From Leadbetterella sp035299025 (GTDB lineage Bacteria > Bacteroidota > Bacteroidia > Cytophagales > Spirosomataceae): DNA of 64,000 bases. Position numbers and translations under genes: made by a program. The DNA lies in NCBI GenBank assembly GCA_035299025.1, contig DATGXK010000007.1, positions 1,364,001-1,428,000 on the forward strand, written 5' to 3'. Below are positions 1-7,632 of the stretch, piece after piece (position 1 is the first letter of the stretch; every line of letters begins with the position of its first letter). The notes below the pieces were generated by a model. That model had not been told where the DNA came from. It saw nothing but the letters and a program-made list of their open reading frames with translations, and ran no database searches.

Positions 1-850
1 GATCTACAGCCAAGTCAAGAACCTCTCCCGATTTCGAAACTCCCTCGCCATACATAATGTCGAACTCTATCACCTTGAAAGGAGGGGCAACTTTGTTTTT
101 AACCACCTTTACCTTGGTACGATTTCCTATAATATTGGCATCGTTATCTTTGATCTGACCTATTCTTCTGATATCAATCCTTACCGAAGCGTAGAATTTC
201 AATGCATTACCACCCGTTGTAGTTTCTGGGCTTCCGAACATAACACCAATCTTATCTCTCAACTGGTTGATAAAGATACAACAACAGCCTGTTTTGTTTA
301 TGGTACCAGTAAGTTTTCTTAGAGCCTGAGACATTAATCTTGCCTGAAGACCCATTTTACTATCGCCCATTTCGCCTTCTAGCTCGGCTTTTGGTACCAA
401 AGCAGCCACAGAGTCAATTACGCAAATATCAATAGCACCGGATGAAATCAAATGCTCAGCAATTTCTAAAGCTTGCTCACCATAATCTGGCTGTGAGATC
501 AATAAATTTTTTGTATCAATACCCAATTTTTCGGCGTAAACTCTATCAAAAGCATGTTCCGCATCAACAAAAGCAGCTATTCCACCCTTCTTTTGAGCCT
601 CGGCAATGGCATGCATCGCCAAAGTCGTTTTACCGGACGATTCAGGACCATAAATTTCAACAACTCTTCCCTTAGGAAAACCTCCAACACCTAATGCCAA
701 GTCAAGACCAAGAGAGCCAGTAGAAATAACCGGAACATCCATTACCTTGGTATCGCTAAGCCTCATTACGGTGCCTTTCCCGTAGGCCTTGTCTAACTTA
801 TCTAATGTAGATTGTAATATTTTAAGTTTATCTGAGCTATCAGCTGCCAT
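1..850 (-). CDS. recA: RecA recombinase (3' end outside window)
   Basis: Reading from the ATG at 850 on the minus strand gives 283 codons of RecA, the ATP-dependent recombinase that forms filaments on single-stranded DNA and triggers LexA-type self-cleavage in the SOS response. The Walker A motif GPESSGKT lies at about residues 68-75. The stretches AFVDAEHAFD and VIDSVAALVPKAELEG are typical of the core ATPase, and loop 2 (GSPETTTGGNALKFYASVR) is present. The C-terminal part, roughly 60 residues, lies beyond position 1, so the stop codon is not visible. A -7-type promoter box sits 24 bp upstream of the start. Identity is certain. Truncation is by the window edge, not a mutation. Confidence 0.97.
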   Translation of the reverse strand, partial: MAADSSDKLKILQSTLDKLDKAYGKGTVMRLSDTKVMDVPVISTGSLGLDLALGVGGFPKGRVVEIYGPESSGKTTLAMHAIAEAQKKGGIAAFVDAEHAFDRVYAEKLGIDTKNLLISQPDYGEQALEIAEHLISSGAIDICVIDSVAALVPKAELEGEMGDSKMGLQARLMSQALRKLTGTINKTGCCCIFINQLRDKIGVMFGSPETTTGGNALKFYASVRIDIRRIGQIKDNDANIIGNRTKVKVVKNKVAPPFKVIEFDIMYGEGVSKSGEVLDLAVD

Positions 851-873
851 TTCTTTTCGTTTAAAGTTTAAAA

Positions 874-881
874 CAAAGTTA
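874..881 (-). promoter_or_regulatory. Putative -7 box of recA promoter
   Basis: The minus strand reads TAACTTTG, matching the Bacteroidota consensus TAnnTTTG, 24 bp upstream of the recA ATG. No clear -33 TTG partner was found at the usual distance, and no obvious SOS operator palindrome was seen. Inference from sequence only. Confidence 0.4.
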
Positions 882-955
882 TATAAATTTTTTAGTATTT
901 TTATGCTATAAAAATTAGCAATAAACGCATTTTACTTATAATCAAACACTTAAAT

Positions 956-1543
956 CTAAAGTTTTGCAATTTTAATCTTCTTCCACTCTACCCTTATACC
1001 ACCACCGTCGTGAATTTGCAAAGCAATTTTACCATCCACTTCGCCAATAGCTGGGTCATCAAGGGTAATCATTTGCTTGCCGTTTACCCAAGTAGTTACA
1101 ACGGTACCAACTACTTTTACCTTCATTGTATTCCACTCATTCATTTTCACGTTGTCAATCTCTTTGGGTGGTTTAATGAGCCAGCCTCTTTTGTAAGATT
1201 CATAGATACCACCCGAAAAATGCCCGGGAGGTGCCACCTCGGCCTGCCATCCAGACACTTTAGTACCCACTATATCGGAATGAAAAAACACTCCACTATT
1301 TCCGTTTGCCAGTGGTTTAAACATTAGCGTAAGTTCAAAGTCTTTGAATTTTTCTGATGTAGCCAAATACCCATAACCTTTGTCGGGGCCACTTTCGCAA
1401 ATAAGATTTTTATTTTCAACATACCATTTTTCAGTACCAAATACCTCCCAACCTGACAAGTCTTTGCCGTTGAATAGACTGACAGGCTTGGATTTCTGGG
1501 CAAATCCGAAAACTGGAATTAACAAAAACAGAAGTTTTTTCAT
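956..1543 (-). CDS. Secreted DUF1080 (3-keto-disaccharide hydrolase-like) protein
   Basis: A 195-residue protein with a short signal peptide (MKKLLFLLIPVFGFAQ) followed by one DUF1080 domain, a jelly-roll concanavalin-like fold. Typical motifs are the opening SLFNGKDLSGWEVFG, the NGNSGVFFHS strand pair, GGIYE and the closing ALQIHDGGGIRVEWKKIKI. DUF1080 members are linked to 3-keto-disaccharide or glycoside processing in Bacteroidota and Planctomycetes, but the substrate here cannot be read from sequence. It stands alone between recA and the helicase operon, so context adds nothing. Family assignment is strong, function weak. Confidence 0.85.
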   Translation of the reverse strand: MKKLLFLLIPVFGFAQKSKPVSLFNGKDLSGWEVFGTEKWYVENKNLICESGPDKGYGYLATSEKFKDFELTLMFKPLANGNSGVFFHSDIVGTKVSGWQAEVAPPGHFSGGIYESYKRGWLIKPPKEIDNVKMNEWNTMKVKVVGTVVTTWVNGKQMITLDDPAIGEVDGKIALQIHDGGGIRVEWKKIKIAKL

Positions 1544-1606
1544 TTGATTTTTTAAGGTTTAATTTCTGGAAGTCTAAAATTAGGCAAGAAATTTAAATCT
1601 AAAAAT

Positions 1607-1614
1607 TACTTTTG
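1607..1614 (+). promoter_or_regulatory. Putative -7 box before helicase operon
   Basis: TACTTTTG fits TAnnTTTG and ends 22 bp before the ATG at 1637. This would give a short leader to the DEAD-box helicase operon. Confidence 0.5.
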
Positions 1615-1636
1615 TATTTAAATATTACCGTAGAAA

Positions 1637-2956
1637 ATGAAATTTAGCGATTTAAACATAAACAGGTCTCTCTTAAATGCCTTAGATGACCTTGGGTTAG
1701 AATCTCCAACATCTATCCAAAGCAAGGTTTTCTCCATAGTGATGTCAGGAAAAGACATGGGCGGCATAGCACAAACCGGCACTGGAAAGACCCTCGCCTA
1801 TCTCCTTCCCCTTATGCGAATGTGGACGTTTTCGAAAGATAAATTACCTCAAATAGTGGTTTTGGTACCTACACGTGAGTTGGTAGTTCAAGTTTTAGAA
1901 ACAGCAAAAAAACTGGCTTCTTACATCAGTTTTGATTGTGTCGGTGTTTATGGAGGAGTAAATATCAAGCCACAGGTTTTAGAACTTTCGCAAGGTTGTG
2001 ACTTATTGGTGGCCACTCCCGGTAGGTTTATTGACCTGGCAGCCAGTGGTGCCCTGAAAGTCAAAAACATAAAAAAACTGGTCATAGATGAGTTTGATAT
2101 GATGCTTGACTTGGGTTTCAGGCCACAGCTTCAAACTATTTTCGACAAGATACCCGAAAGACGCCAAAATCTACTTTTCTCGGCCACCATTTCAGAGGAA
2201 GTAGAAGATCTTCTGGAAGAAACTTTTAAGTCTCCTGAAATTGTGGAAGATGTAGCAGTAGGCACACCCCATCAGAACATTGAACAGAGAGCCTATCTGG
2301 TACCAAACTTTAGAACTAAAATCAACTTTCTCGAAATATTGCTGGCCAACGATAGCCAAATGACCAAAAATTTGGTTTTTGTAGGCAATAAAGTATTGGC
2401 TGATACGCTCTTTGAAGAATTAAAAATGCGTGAAGTGGAGGGTATTGATGTTATACATTCAAATAAGTCTCAAAACTACAGATTCAATGTTCTCGAAAGT
2501 TTCACAAAAGGAGAAACCCGAACATTAATAGCCACTGACCTTGGCTCACGCGGTCTTGATATTCCGAAAATTAGCCATGTAATCAATATCGACATACCAG
2601 AAGTAGCCGAGGACTACATCCACCGAATTGGCCGCACGGGCAGAGGAAACGAAAAAGGGATTTCAATCAGTTTTATCTCAGAAAAAGAGCAAGAATTGTT
2701 TGAGCAAATAGAATCCTTGATGAACTACAAAGTGGGTATTGGAGAAACCCCAGTTTATCTTGAAGTTTCGGATTCATTGATGCCTTTCGAAATGGAAAAA
2801 ATAGACATGAAGATTATAGCTCCGAAGAAAAAAACGGAAGTTGGCCCAGCTTTCCATGAAAAACTAGAGAAAAACAAAAAAGTAAATAAACGCCGCGACA
2901 TAGAAGCCGAGAAAAAGGCCAAGTACGGAAAAGCGTATAAAAAGGAAAGAAAATAA
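1637..2956 (+). CDS. DEAD-box ATP-dependent RNA helicase
   Basis: A 439-residue superfamily 2 RNA helicase that remodels RNA or ribonucleoprotein using ATP. Motifs run in the usual order: Q motif (SPTSIQSKVF, about residue 24), Walker A AQTGTGKT (about 46-53), PTRELVVQV, TPGR, motif II, SAT (LFSATIS), IATDLGSRGLDIP and HRIGRTGRG. Motif II is DEFD rather than DEAD, a conservative change that keeps the catalytic acids. The last ~70 residues form a lysine/arginine-rich tail, likely for RNA binding. It is the first gene of a same-strand run with DUF1801, NUDIX and DUF3822 genes. Which of the RhlE/DbpA/CsdA-like subgroups it belongs to is not resolved. Confidence 0.93.
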   Translation: MKFSDLNINRSLLNALDDLGLESPTSIQSKVFSIVMSGKDMGGIAQTGTGKTLAYLLPLMRMWTFSKDKLPQIVVLVPTRELVVQVLETAKKLASYISFDCVGVYGGVNIKPQVLELSQGCDLLVATPGRFIDLAASGALKVKNIKKLVIDEFDMMLDLGFRPQLQTIFDKIPERRQNLLFSATISEEVEDLLEETFKSPEIVEDVAVGTPHQNIEQRAYLVPNFRTKINFLEILLANDSQMTKNLVFVGNKVLADTLFEELKMREVEGIDVIHSNKSQNYRFNVLESFTKGETRTLIATDLGSRGLDIPKISHVINIDIPEVAEDYIHRIGRTGRGNEKGISISFISEKEQELFEQIESLMNYKVGIGETPVYLEVSDSLMPFEMEKIDMKIIAPKKKTEVGPAFHEKLEKNKKVNKRRDIEAEKKAKYGKAYKKERK

Positions 2957-2978
2957 ACCGAAATTAATCAAATCAAAG

Positions 2979-3440
2979 ATGAAAGTAGTTGCTAACTCGG
3001 TAGAGGAATACATCGAAAACACCTCAGAGAATCACAAAGAGGCCGTGGTTAAGCTCCTGGATGTAGTTAAAAACAATATCCCCAAGGGATTCAAAGAAAT
3101 GATAAACTACGGAATGATTGGTTTTGTGGTGCCCCACGAAATTTATTCTGATGGCTACCATTGTGACCCAAAGTTGCCACTTCCATTTATCAATATTGCC
3201 TCACAAAAAAACTTTATCAGTTTCTATCATATGGGGCTTTATGCCAGCAAAGAACACTTCGATTGGTTTCTATCTGAATACACCAAGGTTTCGACAAAAA
3301 AAATCGATATGGGCAAAAGCTGCATCAGATTTAAGAAACCAGAAGACATTCCTTTCGACTTAATAGGAAGGCTCGTAAAACGAATGTCGGTAAAAGATTG
3401 GATAGAACTTTATGAAACCATGAAGCCAGTCAAAAAATGA
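2979..3440 (+). CDS. DUF1801 (YdhG-like) domain protein
   Basis: A 153-residue soluble protein covering a single DUF1801 domain. It has the family features of an N-terminal helical VEEYIENTSENHKEAV segment, the central K-E-M-I-N-Y-G-M-I-G-F motif, and the later FISFYHMGLYAS and MGKSCIRFKKPEDIP segments. DUF1801 proteins resemble frataxin/YdhG folds, but their biochemical role is not established. The gene follows the helicase after 22 bp and its last 4 bp overlap the NUDIX start (ATGA type), which suggests translational coupling. Confidence 0.85.
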   Translation: MKVVANSVEEYIENTSENHKEAVVKLLDVVKNNIPKGFKEMINYGMIGFVVPHEIYSDGYHCDPKLPLPFINIASQKNFISFYHMGLYASKEHFDWFLSEYTKVSTKKIDMGKSCIRFKKPEDIPFDLIGRLVKRMSVKDWIELYETMKPVKK

Positions 3441-3901
3441 ATTATTCGGAAAATATAAAAAATATTTACGGTGGCCATGTTCGTGTGCGTGTGTGCGGAA
3501 TACTTAAAAAAGAAAACAAGTATTTACTCATAAATCACAAGCAGATGAATGACGACAATATATTCTGGAATTTCCCTGGAGGTGGTGTAGAAGACAATGA
3601 AAGCCTGACAAATGCCCTTCAGAGAGAATTTGGAGAGGAAGTAAACCTAAAGATTGCGGTTGGCAGCTTTTGTTTTCTTAATCAAGTAATTGCCGAGCCT
3701 TTGCATGCCATTGAACTCTATTTCCAAGTATTTACCGATAATTTCGAAGCCGAAATAGGCTCTGATCCTGAGCTAAACATACTTTCCAATCTAAAGTGGA
3801 TGAGCCTCGAGGATATTCGAAATCTTCCAATTGGCCATCGTCCTGCTTTCTTTTCAAATTTAAACCTCTCAAATGATTTAAGTTTTGAGATTCAGCCTTA
3901 A
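3437..3901 (+). CDS. NUDIX hydrolase
   Basis: A 154-residue single-domain NUDIX hydrolase that would cleave a nucleoside diphosphate linked to another moiety. The Nudix box begins at GGGVEDNE and runs through REFGEEVNL, with the catalytic glutamates of RExxEE in place. The last conserved glycine of the consensus is an asparagine here. The substrate is not deducible. The start overlaps the DUF1801 stop, and DUF3822 follows within 10 bp, so these are co-transcribed. Confidence 0.92.
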   Translation: MNYSENIKNIYGGHVRVRVCGILKKENKYLLINHKQMNDDNIFWNFPGGGVEDNESLTNALQREFGEEVNLKIAVGSFCFLNQVIAEPLHAIELYFQVFTDNFEAEIGSDPELNILSNLKWMSLEDIRNLPIGHRPAFFSNLNLSNDLSFEIQP

Positions 3902-3909
3902 ATTTGTCT

Positions 3910-4752
3910 ATGGGTGTTTCCAATTCATTTAAAATCATCGACGACCGATTCTCAATTGATAAAATTGAGAACTACGATGTATTGATGGAAATTCAACAAA
4001 CACGTTTCAAATTTATTTTGCGTGACATTCATACCAAAACCGTTATTTGGTTAGAAGACTACTACCTTGGTCCGAGTACATCTCACGCTACATTTCTGGA
4101 GAATTTAAAAGAAATCATTGACGAACATGAGTTTATAAAAGCCAATTTCTGGAACAACATCGCTGTCACTGTTGATTTTCCATGCTTTGCTGCTATTCCA
4201 AATGATTTATTTGATGAAAACCTCATCGATAGGTACCTGAAACTACAAAACCCAGATATCACCCCGTCGGACTATGAATTAGAAACTATCAAATTATCTG
4301 CCAACACCCATATTTTCTTAATTCCGAAAACCATAAGGGCATTGCTCAATGGTTTTTATCCAAACAAGATTCTCCAAATTACCAATTCATTCGCAAATTC
4401 AATCCGGTATTTCCAGAGCCATGAGCGTATCCAAAACAAAAACCTGTTACTTTTTAGCGATGAGTGGCTCGAAGCAATATTTATTGAGCAAAAAAGCGGT
4501 TATCTCAGAACTGAAAAAATAGCTCTGAGTTCAAGAAGTATAAAGGATTTTATGGGAGAAATAGAAGGCAAAGGACAACTTAAAACACTGATTTTTGGAG
4601 AAATTACCCCATATTCACCAAACTACCGAATGGTTAAAAGTAGATTAAAGGCACTTGAATTTGGCGGAATACCTCGAAACTGCACACTGAGTCAGTTTTT
4701 CTCCGAAATACCCGAACAAAGATATTTTAGTATACTAAACGTCGATTTCTAA
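3910..4752 (+). CDS. DUF3822 family protein
   Basis: A 280-residue protein of the Bacteroidota-specific DUF3822 family, which has an actin/ASKHA-like look but no known function. A TTG six bases upstream (3904) could also start the frame. I prefer the ATG at 3910, which gives MGVSNSFKIIDDRF. Recognisable segments include LIPKTIRALLNGF and LLLFSDEWLEAIFIE in the middle, where family members place a core fold. It is the last gene of the helicase-DUF1801-NUDIX run and abuts the convergent gene ending at 4753. Confidence 0.75.
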   Translation: MGVSNSFKIIDDRFSIDKIENYDVLMEIQQTRFKFILRDIHTKTVIWLEDYYLGPSTSHATFLENLKEIIDEHEFIKANFWNNIAVTVDFPCFAAIPNDLFDENLIDRYLKLQNPDITPSDYELETIKLSANTHIFLIPKTIRALLNGFYPNKILQITNSFANSIRYFQSHERIQNKNLLLFSDEWLEAIFIEQKSGYLRTEKIALSSRSIKDFMGEIEGKGQLKTLIFGEITPYSPNYRMVKSRLKALEFGGIPRNCTLSQFFSEIPEQRYFSILNVDF

Positions 4753-4772
4753 TTATTTTCTGATAAAATAAT
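4752..4772. terminator. AT-only hairpin at convergent gene ends
   Basis: ATTATTTT, loop CTGAT, AAAATAAT: a perfect 8-bp stem that spans the abutting 3' ends of two convergent genes. It may act as a shared, weak terminator. No GC pairs and no independent U-tract, so confidence is low. Confidence 0.3.
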
Positions 4773-5091
4773 CAAAACCATATTGTACCCTGAGGTTGTA
4801 GTCAAAAAATTCGATGGCTCGCTGAACCGCCTTGCTGTTTTTTGCAATAAAATACGGACGCTTACCTTTTTTGTTTACCAGCTTGGTATCTACTTTATAA
4901 ATGGTACCCTCAGGATATTTCGCAATAAATTTGCTAGGTATAGACACCTTTATATCTTGCGGCACCTGCTGCCCGTCTATGGTTTTTAGCTTCATTTTGT
5001 CGGCCTTTACATCGTAAAGAGCCTCGGCATAAACATCAATAAAGTAGGTTTTGGTAAACTCAGGCACTTCGTCTATCAATGACAACTGCAT
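4753..5091 (-). CDS. Small conserved-looking hypothetical protein
   Basis: A 112-residue lysine-rich soluble protein with no signal peptide, membrane segment or known motif. I do not recognise the family. The sequence looks genuinely coding: ordered hydrophobic/charged pattern, an ATG start, and a stop that meets the DUF3822 stop without overlap. It is divergent from prs, with about 115 bp between the two starts, so the two may share a regulatory region. Confidence 0.6.
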   Translation of the reverse strand: MQLSLIDEVPEFTKTYFIDVYAEALYDVKADKMKLKTIDGQQVPQDIKVSIPSKFIAKYPEGTIYKVDTKLVNKKGKRPYFIAKNSKAVQRAIEFFDYNLRVQYGFDYFIRK

Positions 5092-5172
5092 ATGGTAAGT
5101 ATTTTATTATAGATTCTGACGCAAAATAAAACCATTTTTTTAAAATAAATATGAATGAGAAGTATTTTTTTG

Positions 5173-5180
5173 TACTTTTG
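5173..5180 (+). promoter_or_regulatory. Putative -7 box of prs-rplY promoter
   Basis: TACTTTTG fits TAnnTTTG and lies 27 bp before the prs ATG. The AG-rich GGAGAAATAA between box and start may help ribosome binding. Confidence 0.5.
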
Positions 5181-5207
5181 CGGAACTTTTCGGAGAAATA
5201 AATCAAA

Positions 5208-6158
5208 ATGGCAGAAGTAAAAATATTCTCAGGCACCAATTCCAAATACTTGTCTAGTAAAGTAGCATATTATTATGGGAAAGAACTAGGAAAAATCTCT
5301 ATTCAGCGATTTGCTGACAGTGAAATATCTGTAAATTTTGATGAATCCGTAAGAGGTTGTGACGTTTTCTTGTGCCAAGCTACTTTTCCTAACGCCGACA
5401 ATCTGATGGAATTGCTCCTGATGATAGACGCTGCCAGAAGAGCCTCTGCTCATTATGTTGTGGCTGTTATCCCTTATTATGGATATGCTCGTCAGGATCG
5501 TAAAGACAGGCCAAGAGTAGCCATTGGAGCCAAGTTGGTGGCCAATATGTTGAGAGCTGCAGGAGCTGACAGAATTATGACTTTAGACTTGCATGCAGGG
5601 CAAATTCAAGGTTTTTTTGATATTCCTGTAGACCACTTAGAAGGAACTTCAGTATTTGTACCTTATTTGAAGACCAAGAATATTGAAAATCTCATCTTTG
5701 CCTCACCAGACGTTGGTGGTGTTTCTAGAGTGAGGAAGTTTGCAAGTTATTTTGAAGCGGATATCGTTATCTGCGACAAACAGAGAAAAAAAGCCAACGA
5801 AATTGCAGGTATGCAATTGATTGGTGACGTGAAAGACGCCAATGTAGTTTTGGTAGACGATATGATTGACACAGGTGGAACGATTTGTAAAGCCGCAGAA
5901 CTGATCATGGAAAAAGGAGCTAAATCTGTAAGAGCAATATGTACACATGCGGTTTTGTCACACAAAGCACATGAAAATATCAATAATTCGGTTTTTGAGG
6001 AAGTAATTGTTTCGGATTCAATTCCGTTGAAACAAGACAACCCAAAAATCAAAGTCATTTCGGTAGCCGAGCTTTTTGCTCATGCCATCGGAAGGATCAG
6101 AGACAATGGATCTATTAGTTCATTATTTATAAATTATCAACATCAAATTACATTTTAA
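5208..6158 (+). CDS. prs: Ribose-phosphate pyrophosphokinase
   Basis: A 316-residue cytosolic enzyme that makes PRPP from ribose 5-phosphate and ATP, feeding nucleotide, histidine and tryptophan synthesis. Diagnostic features are the FADSEISVNFDESVRG segment, the ATP-binding loop YYGYARQDRKDRPR, the LDLHAGQIQGFFDIPVDHL motif and the PRPP-binding loop VVLVDDMIDTGGT near residues 209-221. Length is standard for class I enzymes. It is followed after 2 bp by rplY, the usual prs-rplY pairing in Bacteroidota, so the two are surely co-transcribed. Confidence 0.97.
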   Translation: MAEVKIFSGTNSKYLSSKVAYYYGKELGKISIQRFADSEISVNFDESVRGCDVFLCQATFPNADNLMELLLMIDAARRASAHYVVAVIPYYGYARQDRKDRPRVAIGAKLVANMLRAAGADRIMTLDLHAGQIQGFFDIPVDHLEGTSVFVPYLKTKNIENLIFASPDVGGVSRVRKFASYFEADIVICDKQRKKANEIAGMQLIGDVKDANVVLVDDMIDTGGTICKAAELIMEKGAKSVRAICTHAVLSHKAHENINNSVFEEVIVSDSIPLKQDNPKIKVISVAELFAHAIGRIRDNGSISSLFINYQHQITF

Positions 6159-6160
6159 TT

Positions 6161-6730
6161 ATGAAAGTAACTGAGATTGTAGGGTTTAAAAGAGCGAATC
6201 TCGGTCGTCAGGCTGCTCAAGAACTTCGTGCCGAAGGCATGGTTCCAGGTATTCTGTATGGCGGAGAAGAGCAAATATCATTTTATGCACCTGCTTATTT
6301 ATTCCGTCCATTGATTTTCACTACAGAAGCTTATGAAGTGAAATTGACGATTGATGGCAAATCGTATACTGCGATTCTTCAAGACAAGCAATTCCACCCG
6401 GTAAATGACCTTTTGGTTCATGTGGACTTGTTAGAAATCACTCCTGAGAAAGTAATCACTACTTACATTCCGATCAAATTGACTGGAACTGCAATTGGTG
6501 CAAAACAAGGGGGTAAATTGGTGCAAACATTGAGAAAACTCCGTGTTAAAGGACCTGCAAAAGCCATTCCGAACTTTGTAAACTTAGACGTTTCAGACTT
6601 AGGTCTTGGTAAAGCTATTAAAGTAAAGGCTATCGATCTTCCTGAATTAACAATTCTTGACTCGGAAGCTAACCCTGTTGCAAGTGTAACTATTCCACGT
6701 GCATTGAGAGGTACTTTACAAGCATCTTAA
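6161..6730 (+). CDS. rplY: 50S ribosomal protein L25/general stress protein Ctc
   Basis: A 189-residue long (CTC-type) L25 protein that binds 5S rRNA. It has an N-terminal L25 beta-barrel (with GRQAAQELRAEGMVPGILYGG and FHPVNDLLVHVDLLEI) and the additional C-terminal TL5-type domain (YIPIKLTGTAIG through VASVTIP). It lies 2 bp after prs and ends in front of a strong intrinsic terminator, closing the operon. Confidence 0.95.
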   Translation: MKVTEIVGFKRANLGRQAAQELRAEGMVPGILYGGEEQISFYAPAYLFRPLIFTTEAYEVKLTIDGKSYTAILQDKQFHPVNDLLVHVDLLEITPEKVITTYIPIKLTGTAIGAKQGGKLVQTLRKLRVKGPAKAIPNFVNLDVSDLGLGKAIKVKAIDLPELTILDSEANPVASVTIPRALRGTLQAS

Positions 6731-6755
6731 GTAATTTATTGCTTAGAAATAATTT

Positions 6756-6783
6756 AAGAGTTCCAAATTGGAGCTCTTTTTTT
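6756..6783 (+). terminator. Intrinsic terminator of prs-rplY
   Basis: AAGAGTTCC, loop AAATT, GGAGCTCTT (9-bp stem with one G-U pair), running straight into a T-tract. Placed 25 bp after the rplY stop. Confidence 0.9.
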
Positions 6784-6789
6784 GTGCAA

Positions 6790-7485
6790 TCAATTGATCG
6801 CCAAAAGCCTATCTTTCAATTCCTTCAAACCCTCCACAGCAGTCTTCTGAATAAACTCCACATTCTTAGTAGTGAAAGAATAGGATGGCAATGACGGATC
6901 TACAACAAATTTGGGCACTTCGTTACCAACATACCCAACTAAACCAGCAGCTGGGTAAACCTGCAAACTGGTACCTATCACGATAAAAACCTCGGCATTC
7001 AAGCACAAATCAGCTGCAGTCTCAATCAAAGGCACCATTTCTCCAAACCAAACGATATGAGGCCGGAGTTGACCTCCATCCTCCGCAAAGTCTCCCAGTT
7101 CGATAGAATCCGCCCCAATGTCATAAACCAAATTTTCGTTTTTTACACTTCGAACTTTTGAAAGTTCACCGTGCAAATGCAAAACATTCGTAGAGCCCGC
7201 TTTTTCATGCAAACCATCCACATTTTGTGTAACTATCTGTACATCAAAATACTTCTCTAAATCTGCCAAAATAATATGCCCTTGATTAGGTTCGGCTTGT
7301 GCGGCCTGTTTCCTCCTTTCGTTATAAAAATCGAGGACAATCTGAGGATTCTTTGCCCAACCTTCGGGTGTGGCCACGTCTTCTATTCTAAAATTCTCCC
7401 ACAAACCATTGGTATCACGGAAAGTTTTGAGACCACTTTCGGCACTCATGCCGGCACCAGTCAGAACTACTAATTTCTTCTTCAT
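6790..7485 (-). CDS. cobB: Sir2-family NAD-dependent deacylase
   Basis: A 231-residue sirtuin that removes acyl groups from lysines using NAD. Visible motifs are GAGMSAESG, TFRDTNGLWENF, TQNVDGLHEKAG with LHLHGE (catalytic His), VWFGE and GTSLQVYPA. FYNERR carries the Y-x-x-R pair that in SIRT5-like enzymes favours negatively charged acyl groups such as succinyl. The four zinc-ligand cysteines of the small domain are absent: the only cysteine is in ADLCLN, far from that site. The gene is monocistronic and converges on rplY. Family assignment is certain; the acyl preference is inference. Confidence 0.93.
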   Translation of the reverse strand: MKKKLVVLTGAGMSAESGLKTFRDTNGLWENFRIEDVATPEGWAKNPQIVLDFYNERRKQAAQAEPNQGHIILADLEKYFDVQIVTQNVDGLHEKAGSTNVLHLHGELSKVRSVKNENLVYDIGADSIELGDFAEDGGQLRPHIVWFGEMVPLIETAADLCLNAEVFIVIGTSLQVYPAAGLVGYVGNEVPKFVVDPSLPSYSFTTKNVEFIQKTAVEGLKELKDRLLAIN

Positions 7486-7586
7486 ATTCCATTTTTATAC
7501 CGCTGAGTGTCCTTCAATTTTCTACAAAGCCACTCAGTTTTTTCATAAAATTAAAGATTTGTACTTATTTTTTTCCTAAAAAGCAC

Positions 7587-7613
7587 AAAAAAAGCACTGA
7601 ATTTCAGTGCTTT
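7587..7613 (-). terminator. Intrinsic terminator of topA
   Basis: On the minus strand AAAGCACTGA, loop AAT, TCAGTGCTTT forms a perfect 10-bp stem followed by seven T. It lies about 20 bp after the topA stop. Confidence 0.9.
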
Positions 7614-7632
7614 AGTTTTAGATTTCTTTCTT

